Part shown: positions 15,251 to 21,925 of the stretch, piece by piece
Layout of the letters: each line of letters begins with the position of its first letter
How positions within the stretch are numbered: the stretch's first letter is position 1
Source of the DNA: CAIQJJ01 sp964606085
GTDB lineage: Bacteria; Chloroflexota; Anaerolineae; Anaerolineales; UBA4823
Direction: 5' to 3'
Assembly (NCBI GenBank): GCA_964606085.1
Contig: CAZSFD010000075.1
Coordinates: forward strand, 1-25,250
Length of the DNA stretch: 25,250 nt
Position numbers and translations under genes: made by a program
Notes under the pieces: model-generated
Databases searched by the model: none
Told to the model about the DNA's origin: nothing
The model's input: the letters and a program-made list of their open reading frames with translations, nothing else

Positions 15251-15386
15251 CGTGGCGCAAGTCTCCGACTTGCGAGTGCTGAATTGCGCCCGCTGAATTG
15301 CGCCCGCTGAATTGCGCACGCTGAATTGCGCACGCTAATTGCGCCCGCTAATTGCGCCCGCTCGCAAACCAAAGGTTTGCGCCACG
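15251..15386. repeat. Composite palindromic element with six tandem units inside
   Basis: The ends CGTGGCGCAA (15251-15260) and TTGCGCCACG (15377-15386) are inverted. Each end also forms its own hairpin: CGCAAGTC/GACTTGCG around TCC (15256-15274) and CGCAAACC/GGTTTGCG around AAA (15363-15381). Between them, 15277-15358 holds six head-to-tail units, four of 14 bp (like CGCTGAATTGCGCC) and two of 13 bp (CGCTAATTGCGCC). No coding potential is seen. The rest of the gap 15168-15561 holds the terminator, a hairpin and a 15-codon ORF. Confidence 0.85.
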
Positions 15387-15425
15387 ACAGGCGGCAAGCT
15401 GCGGGCGAATGCCTGGTTAAATAGC

Positions 15426-15453
15426 GAGAGCCGGGCCACCGCACCCGGCTCTC
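15426..15453. repeat. Hairpin upstream of an orphan ribosome binding site
   Basis: GAGAGCCGGG (15426-15435) pairs with CCCGGCTCTC (15444-15453). It ends 5 bp before a strong AAGGAGGAG (15459-15467). Confidence 0.75.
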
Positions 15454-15472
15454 TCACCAAGGAGGAGAAGAA

Positions 15473-15520
15473 ATGTCCATCGCATTTATAGGATACCAAG
15501 ACTTGTCCAATTGTGCTTGA
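15473..15520 (+). CDS. 15-codon ORF behind a strong ribosome binding site
   Basis: ATG at 15473 lies 5 bp after AAGGAGGAG, one of the best ribosome binding sites in the window. It encodes MSIAFIGYQDLSNCA and a stop. Nothing continues in frame. It could be a real micropeptide or the start of a gene whose rest was lost; no family is recognised. Confidence 0.3.
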   Translation: MSIAFIGYQDLSNCA

Positions 15521-15561
15521 CGATTGCCCTACTATTCACCGACGATGTGCTAACGAAAACG

Positions 15562-16650
15562 TCAACGCGTGTAGGTATAGTACACCATGAGCCAGAGCGG
15601 CAGTAAACCGCCCAGCGCGCCCAACGCCAGGAACGCCAAGGCCCAGGTCAACCAGTCAATGCCTGTGGCCGCACGGGGCTGTTGGGGCGGTTGGGCGGTT
15701 GATTGAGCGATGGGGGCTGGCTGGCCGGGACGTTGCAGGGGCGACAAAGGTTGGTGCGTTGGGGTTGGGCGGCTGACCGCGGGTTGCGCTGCCGGCTTGC
15801 TGGCTGCCGATTCGAAATTCATCAAAACTTGTCCCAACTGACCGGCTGTACGGTAGCGCGCTGTGGGTTCTTTATCGAGGATTTTCAGGATGATCGTTTC
15901 CAGGGCGGGCGGGATAGCCGGGTTGAACTGGCGGGGCGGCCTGGCCGCTTCTTCGCGGTGCATGCGGGCCAATTCGACGGCTGATTCGGCCTGAAAGGGC
16001 AGGCGGCCGGTAAGCAGTTCGTAGAAGATTACCCCCAGGGCGTAAACATCGGATGCCGGGGTGGGGGCGTAACCGGAAGCCTGTTCGGGGGCGAAGTATT
16101 GCGGCGACCCCCACACCACCGGGCTTTTTTCGCCGGGGTTGATCGAGATCAAGGCGCGGGCGATGCCGAAGTCGGTCACTTTGAGCCGCTGATCGGCTGT
16201 GATCAAGAAATTGTGGGGTTTCACGTCGCAATGGATCAACCCGGCTCTGTGCGCATAGCCAAGACCCGCGCAAGCCTGGATCAGCAACGGAATGGCCTCA
16301 TCCACCGTGAACCGGCCGCGCTGCTGCAACAACGCTTTCAGGTCTGTGCCAGGAATGTATTCCATCACGATGAATAATTGTTCTTGATCCAATCCGAAAT
16401 CGTGTACGGTGACGATGTTGGGGTGCGACAGGTTGGCCGCCGCTTTGGCTTCCTGGTGAAAGCGCTGGCGGAAGGCTGTATCGCGGCAAAATTCGGCGCG
16501 CAACACCTTTACGGCCACCTGGCGTTCCAGGAGCAGGTCGGTGGCGCGATAGACCGTTGCCATGCCGCCAACCCCCAACTTGCTCGCGAGTTGGTAGCGT
16601 TGATTGAGGATAGCTGGTGCTGCCGGTTGGGAAGGGGTATCGGTACTCAT
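15562..16650 (-). CDS. Membrane-anchored Ser/Thr protein kinase (PknB type)
   Basis: A 362-residue Hanks-type kinase. Taking the ATG at 16650, residues 18-275 form the kinase domain: glycine loop GVGGMATVY, Lys48 (VAVKVL), HxN region YIPGTDLKALL, catalytic loop HCDVKPHN (Asp142), DFG at 160-162, GSPQYFAPEQ activation end and SDVYALGVIFYELLTG. The usual HRD Arg is a Cys, so this is a non-RD kinase. A Pro/Gln/Ala-rich linker (about 285-330) leads to one C-terminal membrane helix (WLTWALAFLALGALGGLLPL), with only a few residues outside, so there is no extracellular sensor. TACAAT (16666-16661) lies 10 bp before this ATG, suggesting a very short leader. A longer start at 16680 would place that box inside the gene. 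Confidence 0.9.
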   Translation of the reverse strand: MSTDTPSQPAAPAILNQRYQLASKLGVGGMATVYRATDLLLERQVAVKVLRAEFCRDTAFRQRFHQEAKAAANLSHPNIVTVHDFGLDQEQLFIVMEYIPGTDLKALLQQRGRFTVDEAIPLLIQACAGLGYAHRAGLIHCDVKPHNFLITADQRLKVTDFGIARALISINPGEKSPVVWGSPQYFAPEQASGYAPTPASDVYALGVIFYELLTGRLPFQAESAVELARMHREEAARPPRQFNPAIPPALETIILKILDKEPTARYRTAGQLGQVLMNFESAASKPAAQPAVSRPTPTHQPLSPLQRPGQPAPIAQSTAQPPQQPRAATGIDWLTWALAFLALGALGGLLPLWLMVYYTYTR

Positions 16651-16660
16651 CTTGGCGTGA

Positions 16661-16666
16661 ATTGTA
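16661..16666 (-). promoter_or_regulatory. Putative -10 box of the kinase gene
   Basis: TACAAT on the minus strand (16666-16661), with CTGAAA at 16690-16685 as a possible weak -35. Transcription would begin about 4 nt before the ATG at 16650. Confidence 0.4.
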
Positions 16667-16715
16667 GCATGAATCGCCATGCCGTTTCAGCGCATCGCTG
16701 AAAGACAAAATCTAG

Positions 16716-16721
16716 TACAAT
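16716..16721 (+). promoter_or_regulatory. Putative -10 box of the antiporter gene
   Basis: TACAAT on the plus strand, 41 bp before the antiporter ATG, divergent from the kinase -10. No convincing -35 was found. Confidence 0.35.
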
Positions 16722-16762
16722 CAACCATCCCATCCTGTTGCCTGTTGATTGAGGTATCACGT

Positions 16763-17848
16763 ATGAAAAAGGTCATTGCTTATCTCCAAAAGCATCCGAT
16801 TGCGTTTCTGGTGGTCTTTTTGCCCCTGGCCCTGGTGGCTGAACTTGCCCATTGGGGAGAGATGTGGGTATTCGCTTTTTCGGCGATTGGCGTTATCCCC
16901 ATGGCGGCCTATATCGGCGAAGCAACCGAGGCCCTGGCCCATTTCACCGGGCCGCGTCTTGGCGGGTTGTTGAATGCCACCCTGGGGAATGCCGCCGAAC
17001 TGATCATTACCATTTTCGCCATCAAAGAAGGTCTGCTCGACCTGGTCAAGGCATCTATCACGGGTTCGATTTTGGGCAACTTGCTGCTGGTATTCGGCAT
17101 GGCGATGCTGCTGGGCGGTTTCCGCAATGGCGTGCAGCAGTTTGACCGCCGGCAGGCCACACATAATGCCGTGTTGTTATTGATGAGTGTGTTGGTCTTG
17201 CTCGTGCCTTCTTTGTTTAGCCATTCGATAGGCCAGGTGTCTCCGCCGAGCGCCGAAGTCGAAGCGCTGAGCCTGGGGGCAGCCGGGATTATGATTGTGC
17301 TGTATGGGTTGGGGCTGGTGTATAGCCTGAAAACGCCGGAAAGCCTGGCTGTATCGCACACGCCGGCTGAAACGCCGCATTGGTCGCCGCGCCTGGCGGC
17401 GGTTGTCCTGGGTCTTTCCACGCTAGGGGTGGCTTATCTCTCTGAACTGTTGGTTGGCTCGGTGGAGCCGGTGGTGGAGCAGTTTGGCATTTCCGAATTT
17501 TTCATCGGCATCATCTTCATCCCCCTCATCGGCAATGTGGCTGAACACCTCGTGGCTGTTCAGGTCGCCATCAAGAACAAGATGACGCTCAGCGTGGAAA
17601 TCGCGATTGCCTCCAGCTTGCAGATTGCGCTGTTCGTGGCGCCGGTTTTGGTGTTTGTCAGCCTGTTCTTTGGCAATTACCTGACGCTGATTTTCGATCA
17701 GTTTGAATTGCTGGCGCTGATTGCCGGGGTGATGATTACGGCGTTGGTATCTGCCGATGGCGAATCGAACTGGCTGGAGGGCGCTCTGCTCCTGGGCCTC
17801 TACCTGGTGCTGGCCCTGGCGTTTTTCCTGCTGCCGGCCTTGCATTAG
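16763..17848 (+). CDS. Ca2+/H+ antiporter (CaCA superfamily, CAX type)
   Basis: A 361-residue membrane protein with about eleven hydrophobic helices that exports calcium in exchange for protons. The two inverted alpha repeats that form the cation site are clear: GNAAELIITIFAIKEG (75-90, Glu79) and GNVAEHLVAVQVAIKN (257-272, Glu261). A short acidic and Pro-containing loop joins the halves (about 190-210). Length matches bacterial ChaA/CAX proteins. GAGG (16751-16754) lies 8 bp before the ATG. The next gene, an anchored SH3 protein, begins 1 bp after the stop, so they are co-transcribed. The kinase gene is divergent. Confidence 0.93.
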   Translation: MKKVIAYLQKHPIAFLVVFLPLALVAELAHWGEMWVFAFSAIGVIPMAAYIGEATEALAHFTGPRLGGLLNATLGNAAELIITIFAIKEGLLDLVKASITGSILGNLLLVFGMAMLLGGFRNGVQQFDRRQATHNAVLLLMSVLVLLVPSLFSHSIGQVSPPSAEVEALSLGAAGIMIVLYGLGLVYSLKTPESLAVSHTPAETPHWSPRLAAVVLGLSTLGVAYLSELLVGSVEPVVEQFGISEFFIGIIFIPLIGNVAEHLVAVQVAIKNKMTLSVEIAIASSLQIALFVAPVLVFVSLFFGNYLTLIFDQFELLALIAGVMITALVSADGESNWLEGALLLGLYLVLALAFFLLPALH

Positions 17849-17849
17849 T

Positions 17850-18332
17850 ATGACCCGCCTGGTGCATCCGGCGACGTTGTTGGGGATGGTGCTGGTCGCG
17901 ATGGTTCTTTTATCTGTCGCGGTCATTGTGGTGTTTGCGATCCCGGTAGCCGTGACGGAGCAGGCCGCCATGCCAACGGTCGTTATGCAGATCGTCCCGG
18001 CGGCCACCTTAACACCCGTGCCGCCGACACCCTCTCGCACGCCTGAACCTTCGCCAACGCTTCCGCTGCCCCCCTCGCCACAACCTGGCGAAATTGGCAT
18101 TGGCGCGTATGTGCAGGTGAACGGCACCGGCAGCGCTGGTTTGCGTGTGCGTTCTGAGCCGGGGTTGCAGGCTACGACACGCTTCGTTGCCATTGAAGCT
18201 GAAGTTTTTCAGGTTATCGAAGGCCCGCAAGAAATGGATGGCTATACCTGGTGGCATCTGCTTTCGCCATCCAACGAACAGGCCCAGGGGTGGGCGGTTG
18301 CCAACTATCTGGTGGCCATTGAACGCCCCTGA
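17850..18332 (+). CDS. Membrane-anchored SH3-domain protein
   Basis: A 160-residue protein with a short positive start (MTRLVHPAT), one membrane helix (about 10-36), a Pro/Thr/Ser linker (PVPPTPSRTPEPSPTLPLPP) and a bacterial SH3b domain (about 82-157) with LRVRSEPGLQATTRFVAIEA and TWWHLLSPSNEQAQGWAVANYL, the usual SH3_3 pattern. Such domains bind peptidoglycan or other surface ligands. The ATG at 17850 follows the antiporter stop by 1 bp. No separate ribosome binding site is needed if the two are coupled. Confidence 0.85.
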   Translation: MTRLVHPATLLGMVLVAMVLLSVAVIVVFAIPVAVTEQAAMPTVVMQIVPAATLTPVPPTPSRTPEPSPTLPLPPSPQPGEIGIGAYVQVNGTGSAGLRVRSEPGLQATTRFVAIEAEVFQVIEGPQEMDGYTWWHLLSPSNEQAQGWAVANYLVAIERP

Positions 18333-18337
18333 CCGAT

Positions 18338-18367
18338 TTGCCATTTTAACCACTTTGGCAGTATAGT
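18338..18367 (+). promoter_or_regulatory. Promoter of the DUF971 gene, probably leaderless
   Basis: TTGCCA (18338-18343) and TATAGT (18362-18367) are spaced 18 bp. The ATG at 18374 is 7 nt after the -10 box, where transcription would begin, and no ribosome binding site fits between. Confidence 0.6.
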
Positions 18368-18373
18368 TACTTT

Positions 18374-18712
18374 ATGGACATTCTTCCAACAAACATTACG
18401 GCTAACCGCCAAACCCGTCAACTGATCATCACCTGGGATGATGGTCATGTCAGCCAGTATGGTTTTCGCCTTTTGCGAGATGCCTGCCCATGCGCCACCT
18501 GTAAAGGCGGCCACGAAAATATGGGTACGCTGCCTGAGGCAGAAGTATTTACCCGCTACGATGAAGAGATGCCCGCCACGCGTTTGCAAGGGATCGAGGC
18601 GGTTGGCAGTTATGGCGTTACCCTGGCCTGGGAAGATGGTCATCACTATGGAATCTACAACTGGGCCTATCTGCGAGCCATCTGCCCCTGCCTGATTTGT
18701 CGCACCGGGTGA
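18374..18712 (+). CDS. DUF971 family protein
   Basis: A 112-residue DUF971 protein, the domain also found at the N-terminus of gamma-butyrobetaine hydroxylases and fused or next to Mrp/ApbC-type Fe-S carriers. It shows LIITWDDGHVSQYGFRLLRD, YGVTLAWEDGHHYGIYNWAYL and two CxCxxC clusters: Cys38-Pro-Cys40-x2-Cys43 and Cys104-Pro-Cys106-x2-Cys109. Six ordered cysteines suggest a bound metal (Zn or Fe-S). No partner hydroxylase or Mrp protein is in the window. The next gene starts 4 bp after the stop. Confidence 0.88.
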   Translation: MDILPTNITANRQTRQLIITWDDGHVSQYGFRLLRDACPCATCKGGHENMGTLPEAEVFTRYDEEMPATRLQGIEAVGSYGVTLAWEDGHHYGIYNWAYLRAICPCLICRTG

Positions 18713-18716
18713 GTGT

Positions 18717-19265
18717 ATGCGCCACAGTGAACCATCTCTGAATAAAGTTTACTCGTTCGTCGAGAAATCCTATCTGCGCAAACAGGCTGGTGATGTCTTG
18801 GAGCGCTGCCTGGATGCCGGTTCGACCGCCCCCCTTCAACGTGTGGTGGAAGAACTGGTGTTGGCTGGCCCGCAAAGCCTGACGATCTTGCGCGAAATGT
18901 TAGCAGAATCCACGCAGCGCAAGTCGCAGGTGTTGGAAGATATGCACCAGGTGTATATCCAGTTTGCGCTGGCTTTAGCGAGCGAACAGATTCAATTCAG
19001 CGGGGTGCATACGGCGCTGGCGGTGGCGCGCTTATCGCCGCGGCGTTTTGTGGAGATGCTGCGCAAACAGGGCATTGACGAGCAGGATATCCGTCAGGTA
19101 AGCTCGCTCCAGCTTCTTAATGAAACTCGCTTGTTGATCAAACAGCTTGCTGTTCAACTGCACTTGCTCGAAGATGTGGAGCGCTATTTGGCCGATTGGG
19201 TGAAGGGGGTGGTCTACGATGCCGTGCCGCGTGGGGAAAAATTACCGATCCAAAAGCGACATTAG
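18717..19265 (+). CDS. Conserved-looking helical protein, function unknown
   Basis: A 182-residue, mostly helical and soluble protein that I do not recognise. It has LNKVYSFVEKSYLRKQAGDV, a middle rich in Leu/Val/Glu (VVEELVLAGPQSLTILREML, KSQVLEDMHQVYIQFALALAS) and a basic tail (PRGEKLPIQKRH). No signal peptide or membrane helix is seen. GGTGAG stands 3 bp before the ATG, which lies 4 bp after the DUF971 stop, so the two are probably one operon. Confidence 0.7.
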   Translation: MRHSEPSLNKVYSFVEKSYLRKQAGDVLERCLDAGSTAPLQRVVEELVLAGPQSLTILREMLAESTQRKSQVLEDMHQVYIQFALALASEQIQFSGVHTALAVARLSPRRFVEMLRKQGIDEQDIRQVSSLQLLNETRLLIKQLAVQLHLLEDVERYLADWVKGVVYDAVPRGEKLPIQKRH

Positions 19266-19276
19266 CGGTAGTACTG

Positions 19277-19309
19277 TTTCGATAAGACGCCTTGAGCGTA
19301 GTCGAAGGA
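19277..19309. repeat. Dispersed intergenic repeat with TCGA ends
   Basis: The stretch starts TTTCGATAAGACGCC and ends GCGTAGTCGAAGG. The complement CCTTCGACTACGCTCAAGG matches a motif often met between genes in many bacterial drafts. It has weak dyad symmetry (TTCGAT/GTCGAA). The rest of 19266-19467 holds only the promoter and leader ORF. Confidence 0.4.
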
Positions 19310-19348
19310 CATTGTGGGCGAGAAAACGCCTGTTCGATGCCGCATTGG

Positions 19349-19377
19349 TTGTCAAAACAGAACGGATGTTTTATAAT
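19349..19377 (+). promoter_or_regulatory. Promoter of the propeller-MoaD operon
   Basis: TTGTCA (19349-19354) and a perfect TATAAT (19372-19377) with 17-bp spacing: the best sigma-70-type promoter in the window. It leaves a leader of about 85 nt containing a short ORF. Confidence 0.8.
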
Positions 19378-19426
19378 GCGGGTAATTGGCGTATAAAGGT
19401 CTGAATTATCTGGTAAGGAGTTTGTG

Positions 19427-19471
19427 GTGCAAAAAATCAATTCTGGCAAGGCTACAAGGAGGCCATCATGA
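19427..19471 (+). CDS. Putative 14-residue leader peptide coupled to the next gene
   Basis: GTG at 19427 lies 6 bp after AAGGAG (19415-19420) and encodes MQKINSGKATRRPS. Its stop TGA (19469-19471) overlaps the next ATG in ATGA. Codons AGG AGG within it also serve as the ribosome binding site for the next gene. It could couple translation or be chance; a second GTG at 19424 is in frame. Confidence 0.4.
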   Translation: MQKINSGKATRRPS

Positions 19472-20583
19472 GCAGCGTTCGCATCCTGGTTGGCACCCGA
19501 AAAGGGGCATTTATCTTGACCTCCAATGAAAAGCGGCAGGAGTGGCAGGTCAGCGGGCCGCACTTTCCTGGCTGGGAGATTTATCACGTCAACGCATCGC
19601 CGGTTGACCCCAACCGCCTGTACGCCTCGCAGTCGTCCGGCTGGTTTGGGCAGGTGATCCAGCGTTCTGATGATGGCGGACAGACCTGGAAGCCGGTGGG
19701 TAACCAGTTTGTTTACGAAGGCGATCCCGGCACACACCAAACATTCGACGGCAGTCAACAGCCCTGGCAATTCAAACGGGTCTGGCAATTGACCCCTGCT
19801 CTGGATGATCCCAATGCCGTCTACGCGGGGGTCGAGGATGCTGCCCTGTTTTATTCCGGCGACGGCGGGCAGACCTGGCAGGAACTCCCTGGTTTGCGCA
19901 GCGCCAAAGGCCATTTGTGGCAGCCGGGCGCGGGCGGCATGTGCCTGCACACCATTTTGCTTGACCCGACCAATGCCAGGCGCATGTATGTTGCCATCTC
20001 GGCGGCCGGGGCTTTCCGCACCGATGATGGCGGGCAGAGCTGGCTGCCGATCAACCGCGGTCTGCGCTCTGAGTTTGAATTGCCCGACCCCAGCGCAGAA
20101 GTGGGCCACTGCGTGCATAACCTGGCGTTTCACCCCTCTCGCCCGGATGTGTTGTTTATGCAAAAACATTGGGATGTGATGCGCAGCGATAACGCGGGTG
20201 ACCACTGGCGCGAAGTGAGCGGTAACCTGCCCAGCGACTTTGGCTTTCCGATTGCCGTCCATGCCCACGAACCGGAGACGATCTATGTCGTGCCGATCAA
20301 GAGCGATGCCGAGCATTACCCACCCGATGGTAAATTGCGTGTCTATCGCAGCCGCAGCGGTGGCAGCGAATGGGAGGCGCTGACCGCTGGCCTGCCGCAG
20401 GAAAATTGCTACGTGAACGTCTTGCGCAGCGCCCTGGCGGTGGATCAGTTCGATGAGTGCGGCATTTATTTTGGCACCACCGGAGGCCAGGTGTACGCAT
20501 CGGCTGACGCGGGCGACCACTGGCTGCCCATCGTCCACGATCTACCCGCCGTGCTATCCGTCGAAGCGCACGTCTTACCATGA
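19468..20583 (+). CDS. Cytoplasmic Asp-box (BNR) beta-propeller, sialidase-like
   Basis: A 371-residue protein with six Asp-box-like turns: SDDGGQTW (67-74), SGDGGQTW (130-137), TDDGGQSW (185-192), SDNAGDHW (240-247) and two weaker ones (SRSGGSEW, SADAGDHW). This matches a six-bladed propeller related to sialidases and photosystem assembly factors. The catalytic Arg triad of true sialidases is not evident, so I do not call it an enzyme. It has no signal peptide and probably stays in the cytoplasm. AAGGAGG lies before the ATG. Its stop overlaps the start of a MoaD/ThiS-like gene (ATGA, 20580-20583), so both are made together and may bind each other. Confidence 0.85.
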   Translation: MSSVRILVGTRKGAFILTSNEKRQEWQVSGPHFPGWEIYHVNASPVDPNRLYASQSSGWFGQVIQRSDDGGQTWKPVGNQFVYEGDPGTHQTFDGSQQPWQFKRVWQLTPALDDPNAVYAGVEDAALFYSGDGGQTWQELPGLRSAKGHLWQPGAGGMCLHTILLDPTNARRMYVAISAAGAFRTDDGGQSWLPINRGLRSEFELPDPSAEVGHCVHNLAFHPSRPDVLFMQKHWDVMRSDNAGDHWREVSGNLPSDFGFPIAVHAHEPETIYVVPIKSDAEHYPPDGKLRVYRSRSGGSEWEALTAGLPQENCYVNVLRSALAVDQFDECGIYFGTTGGQVYASADAGDHWLPIVHDLPAVLSVEAHVLP

Positions 20584-20876
20584 TCCGCGTCTTGTTGCCC
20601 ACACATTTGCAGCGCCTGGCCAATACCGGGCGCGAAGTAACGCTGGTTGTGCCGGGTCCCGTCACCCCGGCAGCCATTTTGGATACGCTGGAGGCGCAAT
20701 ATCCGGCGCTACGCGGCACCCTGCGTGACCAGGTTACAAAAGAGCGGCGAGACTTTATCCGTTTCTTTGCCTGCGGTGAAGATTTTTCTCATGCAGCCCC
20801 CGGGACGCTTTTGCCCGAAGCCATCGTCAACGGTGTAGAGCGCTTTATCATTGTGGGCGCGATGGCGGGTGGATAG
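20580..20876 (+). CDS. MoaD/ThiS-family ubiquitin-like protein
   Basis: A 98-residue beta-grasp protein: MIRVLLPTHLQRLANTGREV, TPAAILDTLEAQYPALRGTL, then VNGVERFIIVGAMAGG. The C-terminal Gly-Gly (97-98) is what MoaD and ThiS need to be adenylated and loaded with sulfur. It is longer than typical MoaD (about 80), with an extra segment around 55-80 (RDFIRFFACGEDFSHAAPGT). No E1-like MoeB/ThiF gene and no molybdopterin or thiamine genes lie nearby. It is translationally coupled to the propeller gene, suggesting a dedicated sulfur-carrier or protein-modifier role, which is inference. Confidence 0.85.
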   Translation: MIRVLLPTHLQRLANTGREVTLVVPGPVTPAAILDTLEAQYPALRGTLRDQVTKERRDFIRFFACGEDFSHAAPGTLLPEAIVNGVERFIIVGAMAGG

Positions 20877-20884
20877 CCTGACCT

Positions 20885-21811
20885 CTACATTTCGTGCAAC
20901 CAGCACATCACCTGCCGCCCGTCTTTTGCCACGACGGGCGGTTCTTGTTTACATTTCTCGTGCTGTTGCGGGCAGCGTTCGTAGAAGCGGCAGCGGGGGA
21001 GCGGGTCTATTGGCTTGCTGATGCCGCCTTTGATTTCGGGCAGCTGGCGCTGGATGGCCGGGTTGGGGATGGGCACGGCGGAGATGAGCGCCTGGGTGTA
21101 GGGGTGCTACATCACGCCGATGTGGTCGGCCACTTCGGCGATGACGGCGATGTCGTGCGAGATATAAATCATGCTCATGCCCAATTCCTGCTGAATGCGG
21201 CGCAGCTCGCGCAATACCTGATCCTGCACGATCACATCCAGGGCGGTGGTGGGTTCGTCGGCGACGATCAGCGAGGGATTGCAGGCCAGGGTCATGGCAA
21301 TGATGGCGCGTTGGCGCATACCGCCGGAAAATTCGTGCGGGTAGCGGGAGGCCATGTTGGGGTCAATGCCCACCAGGTTGAAGAGTTGGCAAACGCGGTC
21401 ATTGGTTTCGGTGGGAGTCAGGTTAGGGTTGTGGCGCAGCAGGGCCTCGGTGATCTGGTCGCCGACGCGGTAGACGGGGTCGAGGGCGTTCATGGCGGCC
21501 TGGAAGACCATCGAGATGCGCGCCCAGCGCACGTCGCGCATCTGGCGCTCGTCGAGTTGAAGCAGATCCTGGCCGTCGAGCAAAATCTGGCCATGGCGGA
21601 TTTCGGCGTTTTCGGGCGAAAGGCGCAGCAGACTCATGGCGATGGTGGTCTTGCCGCAGCCCGATTCGCCCACCAGCCCCATGGCCTGGCCGTGCATCAG
21701 GTCNNNNNNNNNNAGGTCGAAGGACACGTCATCTACCGCGGAGACGTAGCCCTTGCGGGTTTTGTATTCGAGGGTGAGTTCGCGGACGGATAGGAGGGGT
21801 TGTTCGGTCAT
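20885..21811 (-). pseudogene. Oligopeptide/dipeptide ABC ATPase (DppD/OppD type), interrupted
   Basis: The ATPase that powers peptide import. Walker A GLVGESGCGKTT, signature FSGGMRQRA, Walker B LIVADEPTTALD and the switch HD in YISHDIAV are intact, and the C-terminal cysteine-rich part (CRFYERCPQQHEKCKQEPP) is present. An in-frame TAG at 21107-21109 follows DHIGVM and is directly followed by HPYTQALISAVP. About 16-20 residues normally between these (YAG...EPL) are missing. The gene is therefore damaged by deletion, or two reads were joined wrongly. A run of ten N lies near its start. The start at 21811 (MTEQPLLSV) fits the family; an ATG at 21829 is also in frame. Confidence 0.82.
21704..21713. 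other. Assembly gap (10 N)
   Basis: The bases on both sides repeat AGGTC (21699-21703 and 21714-21718). Removing the N run and one AGGTC gives a clean in-frame DDVSFDLMHGQAMGLVGESG in the ATPase gene, so the two contigs overlap and no real sequence is missing here. Confidence 0.9.
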
Positions 21812-21837
21812 AAAGGTTGATTGTGCCATCGGAATTT

Positions 21838-21917
21838 TTCACCACAGAGACACAGAGACACAGAGATCACAGAGTTTTTTCTTTCTCTTTCTGTGTACTC
21901 TGTGGCTCTGTGGTGAA
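21838..21917. repeat. 80-bp inverted-repeat element rich in CACAGAG
   Basis: The ends TTCACCACAGAGACACAGAG (21838-21857) and its near-complement (21898-21917) match at 19 of 20 positions, with a T-rich middle. ACACAGAG units are repeated in tandem inside the left arm. It lies between the ATPase and permease genes and resembles widespread intergenic repeats in environmental genomes. Confidence 0.8.
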
Positions 21918-21925
21918 TCTGGTTT

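Noticed and set aside
15277..15358. Tandem units as a possible CRISPR array
   Set aside because: Units of 13-14 bp are directly adjacent with no spacers, and no cas genes are present.
19468..20583. Calling the propeller a true sialidase
   Set aside because: Asp boxes alone are shared by many non-sialidase propellers, and the catalytic Arg triad and signal peptide were not found.
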